Shown here one piece after another: positions 9,579 to 18,317 of a DNA stretch of 64,000 nucleotides. Under the pieces are notes generated by a model. That model had not been told where the DNA came from, ran no database searches, and worked only from the letters and a program-made list of their open reading frames with translations. The position numbers and the translations under genes are program-made. Positions within the stretch are counted from its first letter, which is position 1; each line of letters begins with the position of its first letter. This DNA is from Anderseniella sp. Alg231-50 (GTDB taxonomy: Bacteria > Pseudomonadota > Alphaproteobacteria > Rhizobiales > Aestuariivirgaceae), in contig NZ_LT703003.1 of NCBI RefSeq assembly GCF_900149695.1, forward strand, positions 2,108,001 through 2,172,000, read 5' to 3'.

Positions 9579-11555
9579 ATGAAAACTTGTTTATCAGCAG
9601 CTTTTGTTTTTGGCCTGTCGGCGGCAGTGTGCCTGCCGGCACAGGCCCAGGATGCGCCCCTGGGCAAGATTGTCTGGCAGGTGCAGGACCGGTTCCGGTT
9701 TTTCTCTGACGAAACGTTTTTCACCCCGCACCGGAAGGCCAGTGACGCGTTTGCTGCGGTTGATGCGCCGCGCGACGAGTTTGGCCGCAAGAAGATCGAC
9801 GGCGAATGGGTCGGGCCGATCCAGTTTGCAGAACGCAGCCTGGCCGCGAGCGCCATCAGGAACGGTCATGACGGCTGGGCCGCGCAGGCCTATACCGCCA
9901 GCAAGGAGGCCTTCACGTGTTGGGATACGGGCAGGCGGCGGGTGCGCGGCAGGTGCCTGAAAGCGCATGATGAGAAGGGGTCGCGCCTGTTCCCTAAACA
10001 GGTGACCATATCGGCGTCGCTGGACGCCACTGCGGCCCAGGTCTTCGCCGGCAAGCAGTGCGAGTGGTTCATTCATACCGGCACCGGCAAGGACTGGCGC
10101 ACCGTCACGCAGGTTGACTGCGCCAGGCCGGCGCAACTGACCGCGCCGGTCAATGAACAGTTTTCAATGCTGGCGCGTGTGCTGGACCCCGCCAGCGCAA
10201 ACGGCATGCTGACCCAGGTGACCGCTGTGTACCAGCAGGTGCAGGGACGCCTGGTCGCCGGGTTTGGGGACAGTTACGGCTCCGGCGAGGGCAATCCGGA
10301 TTACCCGGCGAACTACTCCAAGTCCGTGACGCTGGCAGATACCGCGCGTCCGCAGCCCAGCACCTTTCCGCGCTGGCTCGACCCTGCCTGTCATCGTTCC
10401 GTGTATTCGCACCAGCAGCGTATCGCCATGCAGCTTGCCGCCGAGCACCGCCAGTCGGTGGTGAGCTATATCGGATATGCCTGTTCCGGTGCGTCGATTG
10501 CCAATGTGATGGCGTCGGTTGATACCCACAATGACCATATGGAACCTGTCACCGACAAGACCCTGCGTGATGCCCGTGTCAAAAAGGGCATTGCCACCAC
10601 GGTTGCGCAGGCGGACTGGTCACAGCTCGATCAAGCCGTGCGCGATTTGTGTGCCGATGAAGGCTCGGCGAAATCGAAAAAACCCATCAAGGGATGCAAC
10701 TCATGGCACGGCAAGCCGGACCTGGTCCTGTTGAGCGTCGGCGGCAATGACATCGGCTTTGCCAATGTGGTGAAATGGGCGGTCGCGGGAACCGCCGTTG
10801 GCCAGGTGCGGTTTCTGTCAGGTGGCGAAAAACCGGGCACCATGCTGAAACGCGCCGGCGGCAAGAAAGACCTGGCGGGCTGTTCAGGTGACGAGGCGGG
10901 CCTGCAATGCCGCCTGGCGGAACGCTATGCGTCGCTTGCCGTGGCATTTGAAAACCGGCTGGGGCTGACAGACCGCAACAAGGTTGTGACCGGACCATAT
11001 CCGGGTCCGATGGGCAATGAAGCAGGCGCAGTGTGTTCCGCGAAAACGGTCAATCAAGGTGCTGATTCAGAGCACTTCATCGCAACCTCCGACAAGCGGT
11101 TGCGGTCCCTGCACGACAAGCTGTTTGCGCAGAAGCAATTGACCAATGCGATGAAAAAGGCGGTCTCCAAGACCGGCTGGACCTGGGTGGATGCGCTTGC
11201 ATGGTCCGGAGCGTTCGACCGTCATGGCGTATGCGCGCGCGGTGAGAGAAAGTCCGACGCGTTCAAGTCATTGCAAATGATCAGCGGCGGCTGGGAGCCG
11301 GTCAGTCCCGCTGACATGCTGGCCTATGCACCGCGCCAGCGCTGGTTCCGCACTTTCAATGACAGCGTGCTGATGCAATTTTATGTGAGCCGGATCGAAC
11401 AGTTGGCGCGCAATCCGCGCCAGCCCATCGATTATCACTACCAGGCCGGCGTGTCGGGGTTTTTTCACCCGACAGCAGAAGGTCAGGCGGTGATGGGCGA
11501 CATGCTGCTCAATGCGTCGCGCTGCCGGTTGTTCTCCAGGGGTCCGGGCTGCTGA
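9579..11555 (+). CDS. Large exported SGNH/GDSL-type hydrolase
   Basis: 658 residues from the ATG at 9579, which gives a clean signal peptide (MKTCLSAAFVFGLSAAVCLP-AQAQ); an upstream ATG at 9513 would bury it. SGNH hydrolases are serine esterases. Block I is GDSYGSGEG (about residue 230), block III is SVGGNDIGF (about 390), and a block V-like GFFHPTAEGQ near the C-terminus supplies the histidine. The spacing is like large secreted actinobacterial GDSL enzymes. The first 220 residues match nothing I recognise; this part is roughly as large as a separate domain. Many cysteines suggest disulfides in the periplasm or outside. Confidence 0.85.
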   Translation: MKTCLSAAFVFGLSAAVCLPAQAQDAPLGKIVWQVQDRFRFFSDETFFTPHRKASDAFAAVDAPRDEFGRKKIDGEWVGPIQFAERSLAASAIRNGHDGWAAQAYTASKEAFTCWDTGRRRVRGRCLKAHDEKGSRLFPKQVTISASLDATAAQVFAGKQCEWFIHTGTGKDWRTVTQVDCARPAQLTAPVNEQFSMLARVLDPASANGMLTQVTAVYQQVQGRLVAGFGDSYGSGEGNPDYPANYSKSVTLADTARPQPSTFPRWLDPACHRSVYSHQQRIAMQLAAEHRQSVVSYIGYACSGASIANVMASVDTHNDHMEPVTDKTLRDARVKKGIATTVAQADWSQLDQAVRDLCADEGSAKSKKPIKGCNSWHGKPDLVLLSVGGNDIGFANVVKWAVAGTAVGQVRFLSGGEKPGTMLKRAGGKKDLAGCSGDEAGLQCRLAERYASLAVAFENRLGLTDRNKVVTGPYPGPMGNEAGAVCSAKTVNQGADSEHFIATSDKRLRSLHDKLFAQKQLTNAMKKAVSKTGWTWVDALAWSGAFDRHGVCARGERKSDAFKSLQMISGGWEPVSPADMLAYAPRQRWFRTFNDSVLMQFYVSRIEQLARNPRQPIDYHYQAGVSGFFHPTAEGQAVMGDMLLNASRCRLFSRGPGC

Positions 11556-11656
11556 CCGGCGGCAGCACGCAACCGGTATGTGACTTGCTGCACATGCCGA
11601 CAGTGCGTTGATCGTTACACGGATTGCCACTAACTGATTAACTGGAGCAATTCGTT

Positions 11657-12274
11657 ATGGGTTTCTACAATCGGCACATCATGCCGCGCATGATCAATTG
11701 CGTGTGCAGCATGGGGCAATTTTCCGATCAACGGCAGAAAATTGTACCCCGGGCAGAAGGTCTGGTGGTCGAGATCGGCATCGGATCGGGACTTAACCTG
11801 CCGCATTATGATGCGGGCAAGGTCCACAAGGTTATCGGCGTTGATCCGGATGAGCAAATGTGGAAAGCCGGCCATAACAGGGTTCGGCTGTCCGCGGTTC
11901 CGGTTGAACGGGTCGGGCTTTCCGGCGAACAGATACCTCTGGACAAGAATATGGCCGACACGGTCCTGGTCACGTACTCGCTGTGCACCATACCTGACGC
12001 GGTCGCCGCGCTGATGGAGATGCGCCGCATCCTGAAACCGGGCGGGCGGCTGCTGTTCCTTGAACATGGTGCCGCGCCGGAAGAGAGCGTGCGCAAATGG
12101 CAGGCCCGCATCGATCCGGTATGGAAGCGGATTGCCGGCGGTTGTCATTCCGGGCGCCCGATTCCGCAACTGCTTGAGCAGGCCGGATGGAAAATCGGCG
12201 AAATGGAGCAGGCCTATATCAGTGGCCCGAAACCGCTGGCCTATAATTACTGGGGGTCGGCAGGCGTAGCGTGA
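11657..12274 (+). CDS. Class I methyltransferase, METTL7-like
   Basis: 205 residues. SAM-binding motif I is VVEIGIGSGLNLPHY (about residue 37) with the acidic VIGVDPDEQM strand after it. The C-terminal pattern FLEHGAAPEE...KWQARIDPVWKRIAGGCHSGR resembles the METTL7 branch of methyltransferase 11, whose animal members methylate thiols. The bacterial substrate is unknown. It stands alone, and the repeat block at 12288 begins directly behind it. Confidence 0.86.
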   Translation: MGFYNRHIMPRMINCVCSMGQFSDQRQKIVPRAEGLVVEIGIGSGLNLPHYDAGKVHKVIGVDPDEQMWKAGHNRVRLSAVPVERVGLSGEQIPLDKNMADTVLVTYSLCTIPDAVAALMEMRRILKPGGRLLFLEHGAAPEESVRKWQARIDPVWKRIAGGCHSGRPIPQLLEQAGWKIGEMEQAYISGPKPLAYNYWGSAGVA

Positions 12275-12287
12275 TGGGAGTTCTTGT

Positions 12288-12535
12288 TGGTCGAACAACT
12301 TATCCTCCCTGCGGTCGGGTCGTTCTCCGACTCTGAACAACCGTGGGGATGAATTCTGGAACCAGGCCCGACGGGCCTCGGGCCGGTCAGGCCCGCCGCC
12401 GCGGAGCGCAGCCTTCGGCTGCTTGCGTGAGCGAAATCAACTTTATCCTGGAACAGCTTGTCCCCGCTTCGCTCGCGCCGTTCTTGATAGCCGAACAGCT
12501 TTGCTCGGCCCGTTCCCTTGCCTCGCGCCGTTCTG
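12288..12535. repeat. Palindromic repeat block A (three hairpin units plus a GC-rich unit)
   Basis: Fills the space between the methyltransferase and the amidotransferase stop. It holds three units with an outer stem GAACARC...GYCGTTC at 12293-12325, 12451-12483 and 12493-12533. A GC-rich unit at 12364-12440 contains GGCCCGACGGGCCTCGGGCC and ends GCGTGAGCG-AATCAA. Segment 12321-12356 matches 17761-17796 at 32 of 36 positions, and the GC-rich unit reappears inverted at 17595-17678. This mosaic of units is typical of REP/BIME-like repeats. It contains no coding sequence. Confidence 0.85.
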
Positions 12536-13234
12536 TTACCAGCCCTGTGTCGTCATGAAGTTGTCGAACAGGTTTCGGGTCAGTGAGGTGAGCTGCGGTT
12601 GGGCCTCTTCGACATGGCCGACAAAGTTCGTGTAGGCATCTTCGGATTTGCCGGTCTTGTTCATTTCCGTCTGCCAGGACGGTGCCCAGCCGCGGACAGT
12701 TGCGGCATCCCATTCATGATGGAACTGGGTTGAATAGGCATGCGTGCCGACGGTCATCATCTGAATGGCGCACAGGTCCGACGACCCATGCACCAGCGCC
12801 GCACCTGGTGCCTGTTTTACCTCCGCAGAATGCCACTGGGTGACGGTTTGGCTGCCTTTGACCGGGGCCGTATCATCGAATGCCACGGTACACACGCCGA
12901 CCTCCGTCGTGCCGCCATAGCCCACATCGCCGCCCAGAGCGGTGGCCAGCAACTGATGGCCCAGGCACAGGCCGATATAGGGTTTGGCGCGCGTCTCCAC
13001 CCAGTCGCGGATCACAGTCTTTTCTGCGCTCAGCCAGGCGTGTTCGTCTTCTTCCCAGACCTGTTGGGCACCACCCAGGACAACAACCAGGTCGATGCCG
13101 GACATGTTGTCAGGGGTTTCACCGTTGTGCCAGTCAAGGAACGAGACATCGAATCCGCGGTCGCGCAGAAGCGCGGGGAAACAACCGCCGGTATCATCAC
13201 TCATATGACGGAAGACAAGTGCAGTGCGGGTCAT
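12536..13234 (-). CDS. Class I glutamine amidotransferase (GMP-synthase-like)
   Basis: 232 residues. The nucleophile elbow is GLCLGHQLLA (about residue 93) and the second catalytic site is represented by STQFHHEWD (about residue 170), so a working Cys-His-Glu type triad is likely. The family releases ammonia from glutamine or hydrolyses gamma-glutamyl compounds; a stand-alone protein of this size often acts on gamma-glutamyl amides. Its TAA stop lies within two or three bases of the last hairpin unit of repeat block A. The start overlaps the stop of the next upstream gene by four bases (13231-13234), indicating coupling. Confidence 0.9.
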   Translation of the reverse strand: MTRTALVFRHMSDDTGGCFPALLRDRGFDVSFLDWHNGETPDNMSGIDLVVVLGGAQQVWEEDEHAWLSAEKTVIRDWVETRAKPYIGLCLGHQLLATALGGDVGYGGTTEVGVCTVAFDDTAPVKGSQTVTQWHSAEVKQAPGAALVHGSSDLCAIQMMTVGTHAYSTQFHHEWDAATVRGWAPSWQTEMNKTGKSEDAYTNFVGHVEEAQPQLTSLTRNLFDNFMTTQGW

Positions 13235-13500
13235 TCAGCGGTAATCTTGGCCAGCTTCTTCTGTGGCAGCGACTGAGGCAGCGGCTGCAGGTGGGCCTGC
13301 GGGCAGAAATCCGCAATCTGCTTCCACGATGTGTTGTTCAGGTTCATTTCGCAACGGCGAAGATTGCCGCGAATACACAAGGTGGTGCCGAGTTCGAAAT
13401 ACTCGCCATACAGGCGGCACCGGCAATTGGGATCAGCACTGGCAGCGGGAGCGGCCAGCAGGAAAACGCTTGAAATGAGCAAATATGCCATCGATTTCAT
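13231..13500 (-). CDS. Small exported cysteine-containing protein
   Basis: 89 residues. A signal peptide is clear (MKSMAYLLISSVFLLAAPAASA), leaving a mature part of about 67 residues with five cysteines in PNCRCRLYGEY, LCIRGNLRRC and ADFC, probably disulfide-bonded. The stop overlaps the amidotransferase start by four bases. No strong ribosome site is seen; the ATG at 13491 is an alternative. I do not recognise the family. Confidence 0.72.
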   Translation of the reverse strand: MKSMAYLLISSVFLLAAPAASADPNCRCRLYGEYFELGTTLCIRGNLRRCEMNLNNTSWKQIADFCPQAHLQPLPQSLPQKKLAKITAE

Positions 13501-13642
13501 GGCGCAATGATAGCGTAAATGGGATTTTTACGCTAGAGCAACAAATATTCCTTACAGGGAGCATAAGCAGGCCGAACCGCTCTTGAGACGATCTCACCTT
13601 TAAAAACAACCAGTTAAATCTGATCAAAAGTGATCCCGAAGG

Positions 13643-13855
13643 CTACAGAAGCTGCAGTTCCGTGGCCTGCTGTCCGCGTCCGCGCTTATCGTCCTGCAGC
13701 TCATATGACAGCTTTGCGCCGTCGGCGAGATCCGGGATTCCGGCGGCCTGAACGGCGGTAATATGGACGAAGACATCCTTGGAACCGTCTTCGGGCGTGA
13801 TGAAACCGTAGCCCTTGGTCGTGTTGAAAAACTTCACCGTACCGTTGTGCCGCAT
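13643..13855 (-). CDS. cspA: Cold-shock domain protein
   Basis: 70 residues forming one OB-fold cold-shock domain with both RNA-binding motifs: KGYGFI (RNP1) and VFVHI (RNP2). Such proteins bind single-stranded RNA and DNA and melt RNA secondary structure. The opening MRHNGTVKFFN matches the alphaproteobacterial type. The 140 bp between its start and the divergent DUF922 gene at 14000 would hold the leader and promoter. The 140 bp behind it show no gene. Confidence 0.95.
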   Translation of the reverse strand: MRHNGTVKFFNTTKGYGFITPEDGSKDVFVHITAVQAAGIPDLADGAKLSYELQDDKRGRGQQATELQLL

Positions 13856-13999
13856 GATCCAGTCCCTGCTTTATTGTGCCTTTTGGATGACGTAAGGCGA
13901 ACCTGTCGTCAAGCGATGGCGATTTGTTGACACCGCGTGAGCAACCATAGTGGCATTTTCGTGTTGTCCATTACGTAATCCCCGGTTAGCTTTCGTGCC

Positions 14000-14602
14000 A
14001 TGACTACACGCTTGTACACCGGATTCGTTGCCGCTTGCATCGGTCTTGCCTTCCTGATCACCGGCCCTGCTGCAGATGCACGGCCCAAGGTGAAGACCAA
14101 AACCCAGCACTATCGCGTCGATGGCTCGGACGCTGCGGCAATCGTTTCCTCGATGATGAAGCGGCACCGGTTGCTGGGCGGGCATGGCCGGGTGGGCCGC
14201 ACCAAGATGAAGCGCCGCATCGAATGGGAATTCTCCGAGACCAAGAAATCCTGCCGCGTCAAAAGCCATACCATCCGTCTCGATTTCACTACCCAGTTGC
14301 CGCGTCACCGGTCGGAAAAGCGCCTGCGCCGCAGCTTGCGCAGGGACTGGCGCGCCTTTGCCAAGCACGTGAAATGGCATGAGGGCCAGCACCGCAAGAT
14401 CTGGCTGAGTTGCGCGCGCAAGGCTGAAAAACAGGTCAACCGGGCCCGCGCAAGGACCTGCGGGCAGTTGCTGAAGAAGCTGGAACGTATCTACAAACGC
14501 TCCAACGCAGCATGCGACAAGCGCCATGCCAGGTTCGATGCCAAGGAAACCCGCAGGCTTGGCAGGCACCCGCTGATCCGCCGTGCGAACCTGAGAAAAT
14601 GA
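14000..14602 (+). CDS. Exported DUF922-type protein, putative zinc protease
   Basis: 200 residues with an N-terminal signal peptide (about residues 1-26). The body follows the DUF922 layout: HYRVDGSDAAAI near the start, a central tryptophan-rich beta part (RRIEWEFSE), and HVKWHEGQHRKI, where HEGQH is an HExxH-type zinc site. The family was proposed as secreted proteases, without firm biochemical proof that I know of. The protein is very basic. The following gene starts at or just after its stop. Confidence 0.82.
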   Translation: MTTRLYTGFVAACIGLAFLITGPAADARPKVKTKTQHYRVDGSDAAAIVSSMMKRHRLLGGHGRVGRTKMKRRIEWEFSETKKSCRVKSHTIRLDFTTQLPRHRSEKRLRRSLRRDWRAFAKHVKWHEGQHRKIWLSCARKAEKQVNRARARTCGQLLKKLERIYKRSNAACDKRHARFDAKETRRLGRHPLIRRANLRK

Positions 14603-14613
14603 GGGCAGCTTCC

Positions 14614-15063
14614 ATGAAACGGCTTGCGATACTTGCCGTGCCGATGCTGTTGAGCATCCCGGCGCAAGCTGAACAGCAGTCGCGCGTCATGCCGCTGGAG
14701 CAGGTGAAGAGCATCCTGGAGGCAACCAAGGACAGCTGGGTGGCCTATCGCATCTATAGTGGCCGGCAGTATTATTATGTCACCCACCTGTTGTCGTGGC
14801 GCTGTGGCATCAAACAGGTGCGCTATTCGGAAAACTCAGACGCGCTGGACAAGACCTGGCCGCTGCCTGAGTGCAACAAGCTGATACCCAACACCATTCC
14901 CGATGACGCGAAAATTCACAACAAACCGGGGAAGATCGGCAGCATCAAGACCCTTGCCATCCAACTGGAGTTTGACGACGGCAGCACTACACCGGTGCGC
15001 ATCTACGAACCGTGCGAGGGTGTCGGCGAGGCGACCTGCGGGTACCTGAAAGAAGAGCGTTAG
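14614..15063 (+). CDS. Exported protein of unknown function
   Basis: 149 residues from the ATG at 14614, with signal peptide MKRLAILAVPMLLSIPAQA. An ATG at 14599 that overlaps the previous stop is an alternative start. The mature protein has four cysteines (WRCGIKQV, LPECNKL, YEPCEGVGEATCGY), which suggests two disulfides in the periplasm. It is tightly linked to the DUF922 gene before it and to the MBL hydrolase 11 bp after it. I do not recognise a family. Confidence 0.78.
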   Translation: MKRLAILAVPMLLSIPAQAEQQSRVMPLEQVKSILEATKDSWVAYRIYSGRQYYYVTHLLSWRCGIKQVRYSENSDALDKTWPLPECNKLIPNTIPDDAKIHNKPGKIGSIKTLAIQLEFDDGSTTPVRIYEPCEGVGEATCGYLKEER

Positions 15064-15073
15064 AAATTTTTCC

Positions 15074-15724
15074 ATGACAGACACACCCGACATGCCGCTG
15101 CGCGCAGCGATACTTCCCGTCACGCCCTTACAACAGAACTGCACCATCTTGTGGTGCACGAAAACCATGGACGGTGTCGTCATCGATCCCGGCGGCGACG
15201 TGGAGAACATCCTGCGCGGCGTCAAGGAAACCGGGATCAACCCGGTCGGCATCTGGCTGACCCACGGCCATTTCGACCATGCCGCCGGAGCCGCCGAATT
15301 GAAGGAGGCACTGAACGTGCCGATCACCGGTCCGCACCTCGACGACAAGTTCCTGCTCGATGAACTGGCAACATCGGGCCAGCAATACGGTGTGCCGGGC
15401 CGGGCGGTGACACCGGACACCTGGCTCGACGAGGGCGACACGGTGACGGTCGGAAAGGTCACGTTTGCGGTGCGCCACTGTCCGGGCCATTCGCCGGGCC
15501 ACGTGGTCATGCTGAACGAGGCGATAAAATTCGGCCATGTGGGCGATGTGCTGTTCCAGGGCTCGATCGGGCGCACCGACTTTCCCTATGGCGACCATGA
15601 CGCGCTGATTGCAGCCATCAAGGAAAAGCTGTTGCCGCTGCCGGACGATTTCACCTTCATCTGCGGCCACGGGCCGGCCAGCAATATCGGCAATGAGCGG
15701 GTGAACAATCCGTTCCTGCAGTAG
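15074..15724 (+). CDS. MBL-fold metallo-hydrolase, YcbL/glyoxalase II-like
   Basis: 216 residues. The metal site THGHFDHAAG (HxHxDH, about residue 75) is complete, with later ligands in CPGHSPGHV and the closing ICGHGPASNIGNERVNNPF, which is typical of the YcbL branch. These proteins hydrolyse thioesters such as S-lactoylglutathione, though YcbL itself shows variable activity. It precedes a DJ-1/PfpI gene by 11 bp; both families are linked to glyoxal handling, so a shared detoxification role is a reasonable inference. Confidence 0.9.
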   Translation: MTDTPDMPLRAAILPVTPLQQNCTILWCTKTMDGVVIDPGGDVENILRGVKETGINPVGIWLTHGHFDHAAGAAELKEALNVPITGPHLDDKFLLDELATSGQQYGVPGRAVTPDTWLDEGDTVTVGKVTFAVRHCPGHSPGHVVMLNEAIKFGHVGDVLFQGSIGRTDFPYGDHDALIAAIKEKLLPLPDDFTFICGHGPASNIGNERVNNPFLQ

Positions 15725-15734
15725 GCCGGTTGCC

Positions 15735-16343
15735 ATGAAAACTCTCGCTGTACTGGTGTTTCCGGGGTTCCAGACCCTTGACCTGTTCGGCCCGCTGGAA
15801 ATGCTGGGCGGTGTCGGCGATGACATCAGGATCACCATCGTGGCTGAAACACTCGAACCGGTTCCAAGCGTTCACGGTCAGGGCCTGCTGGTCGACAAGA
15901 CCGTGGCGGACGGCAGTGACTATGACCTGCTCCTGATACCCGGCGGCGACACCGCACTCGTGGCCGGCGAAAGCAAGGCAGTAACCGACTGGATCGTCGA
16001 GACTGCCACCCATGCGGAACTCGTCATGACCGTGTGTACGGGCAGTATCCTGCTGGCCATGACCGGGATGCTTGATGGCCGCAAGGCCACAACCAACAAG
16101 CTGGATTTTGTCCAGACCGTGCCGCTCGGGCCGAAGGTCGACTGGGTCAGACAGGCGCGCTGGGTCGAGGACGGGAAGTTCTTTACATCGTCGGGCGTCT
16201 CGGCCGGCATGGACATGGCCCTGGCTGCTCTTGCCCGGATGTTCGGCAAACAGGTCGCCGATGACATGGCGCACGGGACGGAGTACGAATGGCACGAAGA
16301 TGCCGGGTGGGACCCGTTTGCAAAACGTGCAGGCCTGGTCTGA
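15735..16343 (+). CDS. DJ-1/PfpI family protein
   Basis: 202 residues. The nucleophile elbow MTVCTGSILLA (cysteine near residue 99) marks the class I glutamine amidotransferase-like fold of DJ-1/PfpI proteins, and the early VFPGFQTLDLFGPLEML is the usual opening of the AraC-GATase / isonitrile hydratase-like branch. Activities range from isonitrile hydration to glyoxalase III. It follows the MBL gene closely. The exact reaction cannot be fixed from sequence. Confidence 0.88.
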   Translation: MKTLAVLVFPGFQTLDLFGPLEMLGGVGDDIRITIVAETLEPVPSVHGQGLLVDKTVADGSDYDLLLIPGGDTALVAGESKAVTDWIVETATHAELVMTVCTGSILLAMTGMLDGRKATTNKLDFVQTVPLGPKVDWVRQARWVEDGKFFTSSGVSAGMDMALAALARMFGKQVADDMAHGTEYEWHEDAGWDPFAKRAGLV

Positions 16344-16370
16344 ACCAGGTGCTTTCAGAAGGAGTTATCA

Positions 16371-17573
16371 GTGCGTATCGAAGCGGTTGAAACCTTGCGT
16401 CTTGGCGATCATCCGAACCTTTTATGGGTGCGCGTGCATACTGACGCCGGGCTGACCGGGCTTGGAGAAACCTATTTCGGGGCAGGCCCCAGCGAAGCCG
16501 ATGTCCATGACCGCATTGCTCCCGTCATCCTGGGCCAGGACGCCCGCCGCATCGAATTTCTCAACATGAAGATGCAACCCTATACGGGTTTCACCGGCAG
16601 CGGCGCGGAAGTGCGCGCTCTGTCGGCGGTCGATGTGGCGCTTTGGGATATTGCCGGCAAGGCGGCGAATATGCCGTTGTGCGATGTGCTGGGAGGCCGG
16701 ACACGAGACTCGATACAGGTCTACAATACCTGTGCCGGTCCGAATTATGTTTCCAAGACGTCTGCCGTCCGCCCCGACAATTTCGGGGCAGGGTCCGGGG
16801 GCACAGCCGGTGCGACCTACGAAGACCTGGATGCGTTCCTGCATCATCCGGAAGACCTCGCGGCCTCGCTGATGGAGATGGGAATTTTCTCCATGAAAAT
16901 CTGGCCGTTCGACCTGGCCGGCGGTGCGGTTGACGGTGTCGACATTTCCGCTGCCGACCTGAACAAGGCGCTTGAGCCGTTTGAGAAAATCCGCAGCCGC
17001 CACGGTGACAAGATGCGGCTGAAGGCGGAACTGCACGGGCTGTGGAGCCTGAATGCCGCGCAGAAAATCGCCGCCGCGCTGGAACCCATCGGCATGGACT
17101 GGATCGAAGACCCGTTATGGATGGATCGCACCGAGGAGATTGCGGAACTTGCCGGCACAACCAGCGCGCCGCTGGCCGGCGGGGAGACGCTGGCCGGCCT
17201 GGGCCAGTTCAAGGCGCTGATCGACGAGGGTAATATCGCCACGCCGATCATGGACGTCACCTGGGCCGGCGGCATCACCGCTGCCCGCAAGGTTGCCGCA
17301 CTGGCCGAAGCGCGGGCACGGCCGATTGCCTTCCATGACTGTTCCGGCCCGGTCACCCTGGCCGCCTCGACGCACTTGGCGCTAGCCTTGCGCAATGTGC
17401 GCGAACAGGAAATCGCGCGCGGGTTCTACTATGGCTGGTATCCCGACTTCGTCGACAATCTGCCGCCGGTCGAAAACGGCATGATCACCATTCCCGGCGG
17501 CCCCGGCCTCGGCATGGACCTTTTGCCGGGGTTGCTGAAACGCGAAGATGCCATTCACCGGATATCAAGGTAG
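16371..17573 (+). CDS. Mandelate racemase/muconate lactonizing family enzyme
   Basis: 400 residues with a GTG start at 16371 behind AAGGAG. This is an enolase-superfamily enzyme. The N-terminal capping domain runs to about residue 130. The barrel shows SMKIWPFD (a lysine on the second strand), then acidic metal ligands in KAELHG, WIEDPL and GGETLAG, and a late IAFHDCSGPVTL with the general-base histidine. Members dehydrate or epimerise acid sugars. The specific substrate is not deducible. It ends just before repeat block B. Confidence 0.88.
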   Translation: MRIEAVETLRLGDHPNLLWVRVHTDAGLTGLGETYFGAGPSEADVHDRIAPVILGQDARRIEFLNMKMQPYTGFTGSGAEVRALSAVDVALWDIAGKAANMPLCDVLGGRTRDSIQVYNTCAGPNYVSKTSAVRPDNFGAGSGGTAGATYEDLDAFLHHPEDLAASLMEMGIFSMKIWPFDLAGGAVDGVDISAADLNKALEPFEKIRSRHGDKMRLKAELHGLWSLNAAQKIAAALEPIGMDWIEDPLWMDRTEEIAELAGTTSAPLAGGETLAGLGQFKALIDEGNIATPIMDVTWAGGITAARKVAALAEARARPIAFHDCSGPVTLAASTHLALALRNVREQEIARGFYYGWYPDFVDNLPPVENGMITIPGGPGLGMDLLPGLLKREDAIHRISR

Positions 17574-17594
17574 GGTTTAAGCCACGCGAGACAG

Positions 17595-17896
17595 GATTAT
17601 CCCGCTCACGCGAGTTGGCTGTCGCCAACCGCTCCGCTAGGGCGGGCCTGACCGGCCCGAGGCCCGGTCGGGCCTAGTTGGAATTCATAATTGAAGCAGG
17701 AGCGAGCGGTTAGACATTATTCTGGTCGAACAGCTTTACTCAGCACTTCGTGCTTCGCGCCGTTCTCCGACCCTGAACAACCGTAGTGATGAACTCCTCC
17801 GAGGCACGAAGTGCTGAGGCAAGCGCGACTGCGCGCCGCGCGAAGCGCGCCCTAGCGGAGCGCAGCCGACAGGCTGCTGGCGTGAGCGGAATCAAA
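17595..17896. repeat. Palindromic repeat block B, about 300 bp with inverted ends
   Basis: Lies between the enolase-family gene and dodecin. The left end (17595-17640) is an inverted copy of the right end (17852-17893): both carry CTAGCGGAGCG and GCGTGAGCGG once aligned. The centre has a unit with stem GAACAGC (17728-17734) and GCCGTTC (17759-17765) around an AGCAC-TTC-GTGCT hairpin, followed by the 36-base segment shared with block A. A GC-rich unit at 17640-17676 is the inverse of 12364-12398. Terminal inversion and lack of coding capacity resemble a miniature inverted-repeat element or a BIME. Confidence 0.85.
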
Positions 17897-17909
17897 CCAC
17901 CCCTAGCCC

Positions 17910-18110
17910 TTACTTGAGGATAAACGTCACTTTCAGCACGACGCGGTATTCGGCGACCTTGCCGTTCTTCACGATGACGCGCTGGTCCTTGACCCAGGCA
18001 CCGGTAACGTTTTTCAGCGTCTTGGAGGCGCGCTTGACGCCCTTGCGCGTGGCGTCTTCAAAACTGTCCTGCGATGACGCGATGATTTCTGTTACGCGAG
18101 CTACTGACAT
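17910..18110 (-). CDS. Dodecin-family flavin-binding protein
   Basis: 66 residues. Dodecins are small cytoplasmic proteins that form hollow dodecamers and bind flavin (or CoA) for storage. The sequence has the family pattern: VTEIIASSQDSFEDATRKG at the N-terminus, NVTGAWVKDQRVIVKNGKV in the middle with the flavin-stacking tryptophan, and a C-terminal EYRVVLKVTF strand. AAAGGA lies before the ATG. Its stop is 14 bp from repeat block B. Confidence 0.93.
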   Translation of the reverse strand: MSVARVTEIIASSQDSFEDATRKGVKRASKTLKNVTGAWVKDQRVIVKNGKVAEYRVVLKVTFILK

Positions 18111-18317
18111 GACTTAAATCCTTTCCCTGACGGGATATTGGTATCGCTCCCCAGCGCATGAAAACATGGTTGCACACGCCACCCGGCCGGGGAAGGGCTG
18201 GTGGAAGGCTTGGTAAATGCCCGGTACCGGGGACGTGATGCAGATTGATTTGCCGGCCGGGCGTTGCGCGAGCACACTCTCTTCAGGCTGGGATAGTCCT
18301 TGAAAGGAACTGACACC

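Noticed and set aside
9452-9856. Reverse ORF of 134 codons
   Set aside because: Runs antisense through the signal peptide and first part of the SGNH hydrolase gene, which has a clear coding pattern.
12288-12535. CRISPR array
   Set aside because: Units are palindromic but spacing is irregular, spacers are not uniform and there are no cas genes; this is a REP-like mosaic.
17574-17909. Insertion sequence remnant with transposase
   Set aside because: No frame longer than a few dozen codons and no transposase motif; only the inverted ends resemble a mobile element.
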